From Sphingobacterium sp. (GTDB taxonomy: Bacteria > Bacteroidota > Bacteroidia > Sphingobacteriales > Sphingobacteriaceae), in NCBI GenBank assembly GCA_030146225.1, contig JASLCA010000319.1, positions 1 through 21,092 on the forward strand: a stretch of 21,092 nt of DNA. Reading direction: 5' to 3'. Positions 16,345 through 21,092 of the stretch are shown here, piece by piece. The number at the start of each line of letters is the position of its first letter. Positions within the stretch are counted from its first letter, which is position 1. The translations under genes and the position numbers were made by a program. The notes beneath the pieces were generated by a model that ran no database searches, had not been told where the DNA came from, and saw only the letters and a program-made list of their open reading frames with translations.

Positions 16345-17223
16345 ATGAGACAAAGCAGTTTAAAGACTTTTTGGCAAAACACATACAACGGGAAATCGCC
16401 GGTGCCTGTCATTATTTCTATACAAGTACTGCTTTTTGTCTTGATTCATATCTTTGACTTACTCAAGGAAGTTGGCCTGCTTAAGCTACCGCTGTACGAT
16501 TATAGCTTACAGTATTTAAGCCTGCCACTTTCCTTTTCACAGTTCTTACAACAACCTTGGTCCTTGTTGACCTACCCATTCTTATATACAGGCCTTTTTC
16601 AGCTCTTATTTGACTGCTTATGGCTCTATTGGATAGGCAATACCTTCCTAGTCTTTTTAAACAAAAGACAGCTGCTATTCGTCTATATCTCAGCACTGGT
16701 TTTAGGCGCTGTATCTTTTATGGCACTGGGCAGCATTCCTTTGCTGCAACACAGCCTACAGCAGTCCTTCTACAGCGGAGCTTTTGCTATTGTAGCCCTA
16801 GTCTCGGCAACAGCCGCCTTAGTTCCTGGCATGCAGCTTCGACTACTTATTATTGGGAATGTACGCCTGAGGTATGTCGCGTTGGTATTTATAGCCCTTA
16901 GTATTGGCTACTACGCACTTATCAATAGAGCGGGCGCTATTAGTCTAGCCCTTGTAGCTGGCTGGGGCATGCTCTTTATACAGCAATTGCAACAGGGCCG
17001 GGATTTAAGCTTGCGCTTTAGCTGGAAACGTAAATCTACGAAGCTTAAGATTGTACATCAACGCGGCAGCAAACAACGCAGCCGGCCCAACCAAGTGCTA
17101 CATGAAACGCCTAATCAGGCTCAAATAGATGAAATATTAGATAAAATTTCATTGGGCGGCTATGAAAGCTTAACTTCACAAGAAAAAGAATTATTATTCA
17201 AGGCAAGTAAGAGCGAGTCTTAG
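16345..17223 (+). CDS. Rhomboid-like pseudoprotease (all catalytic positions replaced)
   Basis: A 292-residue six-helix membrane protein with a rhomboid fold by alignment to its upstream neighbour, but apparently without protease activity. YTGLFQLLFDCLWL (81-94) aligns with HGGFNHIFFNMFSL of the active copy, so H becomes Y81, the second H becomes Q86 and N becomes D90. GAFAIV (145-150) aligns with GASGAI, replacing the serine by F147. SLALVAGWGML (200-210) aligns with HLAHVGGALFG, replacing both histidines (S200, L203). Hydrophobic helices are kept, which suggests function without catalysis. A basic cytosolic tail (about 220-250) leads to the motif IDEILDKISLGGYESLTSQEKELLFKA, found at the C-terminus of many Bacteroidota rhomboids. 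An AAAGGAG Shine-Dalgarno lies about 9 bases upstream of the ATG. The gaps to its neighbours are 4 and 3 bases. Confidence 0.88.
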   Translation: MRQSSLKTFWQNTYNGKSPVPVIISIQVLLFVLIHIFDLLKEVGLLKLPLYDYSLQYLSLPLSFSQFLQQPWSLLTYPFLYTGLFQLLFDCLWLYWIGNTFLVFLNKRQLLFVYISALVLGAVSFMALGSIPLLQHSLQQSFYSGAFAIVALVSATAALVPGMQLRLLIIGNVRLRYVALVFIALSIGYYALINRAGAISLALVAGWGMLFIQQLQQGRDLSLRFSWKRKSTKLKIVHQRGSKQRSRPNQVLHETPNQAQIDEILDKISLGGYESLTSQEKELLFKASKSES

Positions 17224-17226
17224 ACT

Positions 17227-18345
17227 ATGGCAAGAAAAACTTTCTTTAAAAAAAATCTAGGTTTTTTCAGTAAAACCATCTTCCTCTGCAATATGATTGC
17301 AGTGGTCTTGCTTTTATTAAGCTACTCCGCCTCCTTTATTAATCCCATTGGCATCTGGCCTATTGCCTTCTTGGGCTTAGGCTATCTTCCCATACTTCTG
17401 GTAAACCTAGGCTTTGTGCTGTATTGGTTATTAAGACGTCCTAAGTATGCCTTCTTTACCTTGATTCCGATCTTAGTAGGCTGGGGCCTGCTTACCAAGC
17501 ATATGGGCTTCCGCCAAGAGGCTGTTGCAGCACCCAAAACAGCGGCTAGCATGCGCATAATGACCTACAATGCCCATTTGTTTAAGGATGTTAAGGAGGG
17601 CGAAAAAAAGGATATAAAAGGGGAGGTTATGGATATTATTAAAGATACTCAACCTGATATTCTCTGCTTTCAAGAATTCTACACGAAGATAAAAGGATCG
17701 AAGAAGTTTTTAGACAAAATCAATGATCAGGCAGGCTTTGAGGACTTCTACTTTGAGCCGGCAATGAAAAGCAGCAATGAGGCCTACGGTCAGGTTATCT
17801 ACTCGAAGTTTCCAATTATCAATTCTGGGATTATTGCACACAATGAGTATGGCATTAACCGCATTATCTATGCTGATATTGTAAAGGGTTCGGATACGAT
17901 ACGAGTTTACAATGTACATTTACGGTCATTTGCCTTACAGAATGAGGACAAGGAGTTTATTCAAAACCCTTCTGGAACGCCTGAGATTAGTGAAGGAGCC
18001 TCTCGTAGACTGGGTCGCAAACTCAAGTATGCATTTGCCAAAAGAAGTCAGCAAGCTGCGGCTTTGAAAAAACATATTGATGGCACCAACTATCCGATTA
18101 TTGTTATGGGAGATTTCAACGATACCCCGATGTCCTATAGTGTAAACCTAGTAAGCAAAAACCTGATCAACAGCTTTCAGGAGAAGGGCTCCGGCTGGGG
18201 GGTTACGCATTATGAGATGCTTCCCTTGTTTCAGATTGACTATATCCTTTGTAGCAAGCAGTTTGAAGTCAATAATTATAAGATTATTAAACAGAAGCTA
18301 TCGGATCATTACCCTGTATTCTCCGACATAAAAATGATTAACTAG
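17227..18345 (+). CDS. Membrane-anchored endonuclease/exonuclease/phosphatase (EEP) family protein
   Basis: Metal-dependent phosphodiesterase or nuclease domain with a membrane anchor. The 372-residue protein has three hydrophobic segments at about 17-37, 44-68 and 75-91, then a catalytic domain from about 107. Its motifs are MTYNAHLFK with N115, DILCFQEFY with metal ligand E150, YNVHLRSF with H231, VMGDFNDTP with D296 and N298, IDYIL with D338, and LSDHYPVFS with D360 and H361. The full EEP active site is present. The substrate could be DNA, RNA, a nucleotide or a phospholipid and cannot be read from sequence. Three segments would place the catalytic domain opposite the N-terminus, probably outside the cytoplasm (inference). 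It begins 3 bases after the pseudo-rhomboid stop. Its last 8 bases overlap the convergent S41 protease gene. Confidence 0.9.
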   Translation: MARKTFFKKNLGFFSKTIFLCNMIAVVLLLLSYSASFINPIGIWPIAFLGLGYLPILLVNLGFVLYWLLRRPKYAFFTLIPILVGWGLLTKHMGFRQEAVAAPKTAASMRIMTYNAHLFKDVKEGEKKDIKGEVMDIIKDTQPDILCFQEFYTKIKGSKKFLDKINDQAGFEDFYFEPAMKSSNEAYGQVIYSKFPIINSGIIAHNEYGINRIIYADIVKGSDTIRVYNVHLRSFALQNEDKEFIQNPSGTPEISEGASRRLGRKLKYAFAKRSQQAAALKKHIDGTNYPIIVMGDFNDTPMSYSVNLVSKNLINSFQEKGSGWGVTHYEMLPLFQIDYILCSKQFEVNNYKIIKQKLSDHYPVFSDIKMIN

Positions 18346-19945
18346 GTCTGGTACGATTGAAGTATTCCAAGGCCCGCTTCACAAACACATCACTTCTATT
18401 TTTGACTTTGAAATAAGCCTCCCTACCGAAGTAATACCGCCCCACTAAAGCTTCAATATCACTCTCAATCACGCTTCTTAAATCCCGCTTCTTCTGCTCA
18501 GAAATAAGAATTCCTTCTGAACGCACAAAGTCAATAAAGGCATGATACTCATTGTCAGGTAAGTTATAACCGGTCAGAAAATTCTCAATGGAATAGGCTG
18601 GCAATTTCTTGGTAAATCGACCGTAGACAAATTGATCCACAAAGCCATAGCGTAATAGGTCTTGGTAGGGTGTATCAAAGGAAGTAGAATCCGTAGGCAT
18701 CTGTATATCTGGGAGGATTCCGCCACCGCTAAATACGGCCTTGCCAGCTTGAGTCTTATAGGCCTGTCCATGCGCATACAAGGTGTCTAAGAGCCACAAG
18801 CCCTTGTACATATTGTTAAAGTCCACCATATTGGACCAATTCGGGGTATACTTCTTTTGAATGCTTCGCCCCAATGGGGTATAGTAACGGGCAATACTCA
18901 AGTTAATGGTGGAGCCATCTGAGAAGTCAAACTGCTCCTGCACAATCCCCTTCCCATAGGAACGACGACCAATAATTACCCCCCGATCCCAATCTTGTAT
19001 AGAGCCCGCCACAATTTCACTGGCCGAAGCGGTATTTTCATTAATCAAGATCGCCAGTTCGCCCTCAGCAAAAGCCCCCGCTTCATCTGAAAAATAATCC
19101 TGACGCAGTTCATGGGCACCCTCTGTATAGACCACCAAGCGTCTATCCTTGAAAAAAGTACTAGCCATCTTTATCGCTACGTGGAAATAACCTCCGCCAT
19201 TGTCGCGTAGGTCTAAGATAAGGCGCTTAGCACCTTGCTTTTTCAATGCTGTTAAAGCCGATAGGAACTCCTCGCCAGTATTCATTCCAAAGCGGCGGAC
19301 CTTAATATATCCCACCGTTGGCTCTATCATATAAACCACATCCAACGAACGGACGGTTACTTGGTTGCGGACAACCTTAATTGCCGTCGGAATATCCATT
19401 CCATCTCTATTAATATGTATGTTTACAATCGTGCCTCTGCTGCCCCGTATCAGCTTTTCAATCTCTTCTTGAGAAATATTAACGCCTGCGACAACTTTTT
19501 CATCAATACGTAAGAGCTTGTCTCCAACTCGGAAGCCTGCTTTTTCAGCTGGACCGCCATTAATTAAAGAAACGACCATCAAGGAATCCCTGAGGTTGAA
19601 GTATTCCATGCCAATGCCCTCGAAGGTTCCTTCCAGAATTTCAGTTTGTTGCAAGGCCTTGTTGGGTACGAGGTAGCTAGAATAGGGGTCTAAATGGGAG
19701 ATAATATGATTTATGGCGCCATTTTGAACGGAGTCAAGGCTTACACTATCTACATAGGAATTGTTGATTAGATCGATTAGTTGTTGAATCTTCCAACTAT
19801 TATTCGACAAGCCAATAGGTACCAGGCTACTACCGGGCTTATTTCCTTGTTCATCCACATAGTTCTGGCCTAAAAGAATGCCCAAAAGCAAAACAGCTGC
19901 GTAAGTCGCGGCCACAAATAAATTACGTTTGGTCCCTTTCTGCAT
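18338..19945 (-). CDS. S41-family C-terminal processing peptidase (CtpA/Prc-like)
   Basis: Envelope serine protease that trims or degrades proteins from their C-termini. The 535-residue protein starts MQKGTKRNLF, with a membrane anchor or uncleaved signal at about 9-26. A helical region (about 50-100) contains the usual LDPYSSYL. A PDZ domain follows (about 105-192, with GIGMEYF and GPAEKAGFRVGDKLLRID), then the S41 core: GYIKVRRFG, LILDLRDNGGGYFHVA, NENTASASEIVAGS with S307 and RRSYGKGIVQEQF with K332. The Ser-Lys spacing of 25 residues equals that of E. coli Prc (452/477). A C-terminal extension of about 120 residues follows. The 3' end overlaps the EEP gene by 8 bases. Confidence 0.95.
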   Translation of the reverse strand: MQKGTKRNLFVAATYAAVLLLGILLGQNYVDEQGNKPGSSLVPIGLSNNSWKIQQLIDLINNSYVDSVSLDSVQNGAINHIISHLDPYSSYLVPNKALQQTEILEGTFEGIGMEYFNLRDSLMVVSLINGGPAEKAGFRVGDKLLRIDEKVVAGVNISQEEIEKLIRGSRGTIVNIHINRDGMDIPTAIKVVRNQVTVRSLDVVYMIEPTVGYIKVRRFGMNTGEEFLSALTALKKQGAKRLILDLRDNGGGYFHVAIKMASTFFKDRRLVVYTEGAHELRQDYFSDEAGAFAEGELAILINENTASASEIVAGSIQDWDRGVIIGRRSYGKGIVQEQFDFSDGSTINLSIARYYTPLGRSIQKKYTPNWSNMVDFNNMYKGLWLLDTLYAHGQAYKTQAGKAVFSGGGILPDIQMPTDSTSFDTPYQDLLRYGFVDQFVYGRFTKKLPAYSIENFLTGYNLPDNEYHAFIDFVRSEGILISEQKKRDLRSVIESDIEALVGRYYFGREAYFKVKNRSDVFVKRALEYFNRTRPS

Positions 19946-19961
19946 GGTTAATCTTTCACTG

Positions 19962-19969
19962 CAAAATTA
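19962..19969 (-). promoter_or_regulatory. Probable -7 promoter element TAATTTTG of the S41 protease gene
   Basis: On the minus strand this reads TAATTTTG, a perfect TAnnTTTG match 16 bases upstream of the ATG at 19945. No TTG -33 box is found at the usual distance. The remaining gap up to 20130 is A/T-rich without a recognisable gene. Confidence 0.5.
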
Positions 19970-20130
19970 CTATTGTTTTTTCAAATAATGCAGGGTTAGT
20001 TAACGGGTAAACTAGCAAAATGTAGTCCAATCGCTAACATATTGATAATATTTAAGTAATATTTTATAAAGTAGCTCCAATCTTAAAAGATAGGAACCTC
20101 TTCGGGCTTACTTTTCAAGCGGATAATTTG

Positions 20131-20161
20131 TTGTATTTAAAACTTAGAATATCTAAGTTTG
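20131..20161 (+). promoter_or_regulatory. Promoter before the unknown protein gene (TTG, 20 bases, TAAGTTTG)
   Basis: TTG at 20131-20133 and TAAGTTTG at 20154-20161 are separated by 20 bases, the same boxes and spacing as the osmC promoter at 9211-9241. The -7 box overlaps the TTG codon at 20159 that would otherwise be the furthest-upstream start of the following gene. Confidence 0.65.
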
Positions 20162-20755
20162 AACTGTCAACTTAAGATTAAGCAAGTGCACGAGATAGAA
20201 CCATATTACAGCTGGAGAGATGACTATATAGCCTCCGAAGACGAGCGATCGCCTTTTTATGCCGTAGAATATAGTGAGTTTGAATTTGACAAGCAGATTT
20301 ACAACTTTTTACTGCATCCACAATGGGATGACTTCGGCTCCCAAACCCTGTATTTAAAGGTCTTGTATGCGGACTATGACAAGGGCTTTGCGGTTATTGA
20401 ATTAATCGGAGAATGGAATGACGCCATCTACAATGATATTATGCTGCTGAAAAGGGAGCTGATCGACCTTTTGATTAGCGAGGGGGTACAGAAGTTTGTG
20501 CTTATTGGAGAGAATGTATTAAACTTTCATGGCTCAGATGATTCCTACTATGAGGAGTGGTATGAGGATATTGAGGAGGGTTGGATTGTTGCCTTAAACT
20601 TTCGAGAACATGTCGTACAGGAGTTTAAGGCGCATAATATAGATTATTACCTAAACTTCGGCGGCGAACTGAATGAATTCCCTTGGCGGACGCTGCGACC
20701 TAAGCAGCTTTATCATCATATTCAGGAGCGTATCAACAAGCGTCTAGGCGAATAA
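20159..20755 (+). CDS. Conserved-looking acidic protein of unknown function; start uncertain
   Basis: I do not recognise a named family, though it resembles hypothetical proteins of Sphingobacteriaceae. The longest reading is 198 residues, soluble, strongly acidic and rich in Tyr and Trp, for example EIEPYYSWRDDY, HPQWDDFGSQTLYLKV and DDSYYEEWYEDIEEGW. No signal peptide, membrane segment or metal motif is seen. The alternation of strands (TLYLKVLYADY, GFAVIELIGEW, KFVLIGENVLNF, IDYYLNFGG) suggests an alpha/beta domain. No ATG occurs before the conserved-looking body. The candidates are TTG 20159, which lies inside the proposed promoter and may not be transcribed, and GTG 20186. A terminator follows at 20759-20797. 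It is probably monocistronic, between the divergent S41 protease gene and fumC. Confidence 0.75.
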   Translation: MNCQLKIKQVHEIEPYYSWRDDYIASEDERSPFYAVEYSEFEFDKQIYNFLLHPQWDDFGSQTLYLKVLYADYDKGFAVIELIGEWNDAIYNDIMLLKRELIDLLISEGVQKFVLIGENVLNFHGSDDSYYEEWYEDIEEGWIVALNFREHVVQEFKAHNIDYYLNFGGELNEFPWRTLRPKQLYHHIQERINKRLGE

Positions 20756-20758
20756 AAC

Positions 20759-20797
20759 GACAAGCACAGCAAATTCTCCCTGCTTGTCTATATTTTT
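20759..20797 (+). terminator. Terminator after the unknown protein gene
   Basis: GACAAGCA (20759-20766) and TGCTTGTC (20781-20788) form a perfect 8-base-pair stem with a 14-base loop, followed after a short AT step by TTTTT (20793-20797). It begins 4 bases after the stop codon and ends 4 bases before the fumC -7 box. Confidence 0.7.
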
Positions 20798-20800
20798 CAT

Positions 20801-20808
20801 TAACTTTG
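20801..20808 (+). promoter_or_regulatory. Probable fumC -7 promoter element TAACTTTG
   Basis: Perfect TAnnTTTG match 23 bases before the fumC ATG at 20832. The octamer is identical to the one before mutL. The nearest TTG (20784-20786, within the terminator stem) is only 14 bases upstream, so the -33 element is not clear. Confidence 0.5.
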
Positions 20809-20831
20809 TTATGCAAAAAACACATGTAATT

Positions 20832-21092
20832 ATGTCATTCAGAATAGAAAAAGATACGATGGGTGAGGTTCAAGTCCCGGCAGATAAATACTGGGGTGCC
20901 CAAACAGAACGTTCACGTAACAACTTTAAAATTGGCCCTTCTGCTTCCATGCCGAAGGAAATTATCGAAGGCTTTGCTTATTTGAAAAAAGCTGCTGCTT
21001 TCGCGAACCATGAACTAGGTGTGTTACCAATCGAGAAACGCGATGCTATTGCTGCTGTATGTGAGGAGATCCTAGCGGGTAAGCTGGATGAT
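20832..21092 (+). CDS. fumC: Class II fumarate hydratase FumC (partial, 5' part only)
   Basis: Interconverts fumarate and malate in the TCA cycle; an iron-independent homotetramer in the cytosol. Only the first 87 residues are present and the reading frame is open to the window edge. The N-terminus MSFRIEKDTMGEVQVPADKY followed by WGAQTERSRNNFKIG is the class II signature, including the KYWGAQTERS segment shared with aspartase. The proteins are near 465 residues, so about four fifths is missing, including the GSSxMPxKxN loop. An upstream in-frame ATG at 20811 would add seven residues (MQKTHVI) but lies only 2 bases after the -7 box, so 20832 is preferred. Aspartase is the main alternative; the GAQTERSRNNFKIG context favours FumC. 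Confidence 0.93.
   Translation, partial: MSFRIEKDTMGEVQVPADKYWGAQTERSRNNFKIGPSASMPKEIIEGFAYLKKAAAFANHELGVLPIEKRDAIAAVCEEILAGKLDD

Noticed and set aside
20077..20094. Short hairpin CCAATCTT-AA-AAGATAGG between the S41 protease and unknown genes
   Set aside because: Only about 7 pairs with a mismatch and no T-run, upstream of the promoter on one side; too weak to call.
1..21092. Mobile element, CRISPR array, phage or defence system
   Set aside because: No transposase, integrase, regularly spaced repeats or terminal inverted repeats were seen. Every sizeable stretch is accounted for by housekeeping or conserved genes of uniform character.

Overview
The window reads as a chromosomal core segment of a Bacteroidota bacterium, most likely Sphingobacteriaceae (Sphingobacterium/Pedobacter-like). 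The grounds are a SecA with the long N-terminal and internal insertions of that phylum, futalosine-pathway MqnD, an OmpP1/FadL barrel paired with a GDSL lipoprotein, few Shine-Dalgarno sequences, and repeated TAnnTTTG promoter elements (the Bacteroidota -7 box) ahead of genes. No tRNA, rRNA, CRISPR array, insertion sequence or phage gene is visible. No gene-free stretch exceeds about 240 bases; the longest lie at 19946-20158, 4464-4638, 6392-6560, 10718-10874 and 9107-9261, and they hold promoters, dyads and terminators.

Layout. 1-4463 (minus strand): surE, a small membrane protein gene that overlaps surE by 4 bases, mqnD, then secA, which runs off the left edge without its C-terminal part. 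4639-5811 (plus): a MetZ-type sulfhydrylase, facing tpx (5894-6391, minus) across a hairpin. 6561-9106 (plus): an outer-membrane FadL-like porin and a GDSL-type lipoprotein in one unit, closed by a clear terminator. 9262-9678 (plus): an OsmC-family protein, overlapping tail-to-tail with a DUF2157-like multi-pass membrane protein (9671-10717, minus).

10875-18345 (plus) is a long same-direction cluster: uvrA, mutL, an active rhomboid protease, a second rhomboid that has lost every catalytic residue, and a membrane-anchored endonuclease/exonuclease/phosphatase (EEP) protein. The last four are almost certainly co-transcribed, with gaps of 18, 4 and 3 bases. It ends tail-to-tail on an S41 C-terminal processing protease (18338-19945, minus). 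A conserved-looking protein of unknown function (to 20755) with a puzzling start, a terminator and the 5' part of fumC complete the window.

Jointly the genes cover protein export (SecA), envelope proteolysis (rhomboid, S41 protease), DNA repair (UvrA, MutL), peroxide defence (Tpx, OsmC), lipid handling at the outer membrane (FadL-like plus GDSL), and methionine, menaquinone and TCA metabolism. I see no evidence of an accessory defence or mobile system. The least explained items are the pseudo-rhomboid beside an active rhomboid, the FadL/GDSL pair with an operator-like dyad at its promoter, the MutL with altered nuclease motifs, and the start of the unknown protein near 20159.
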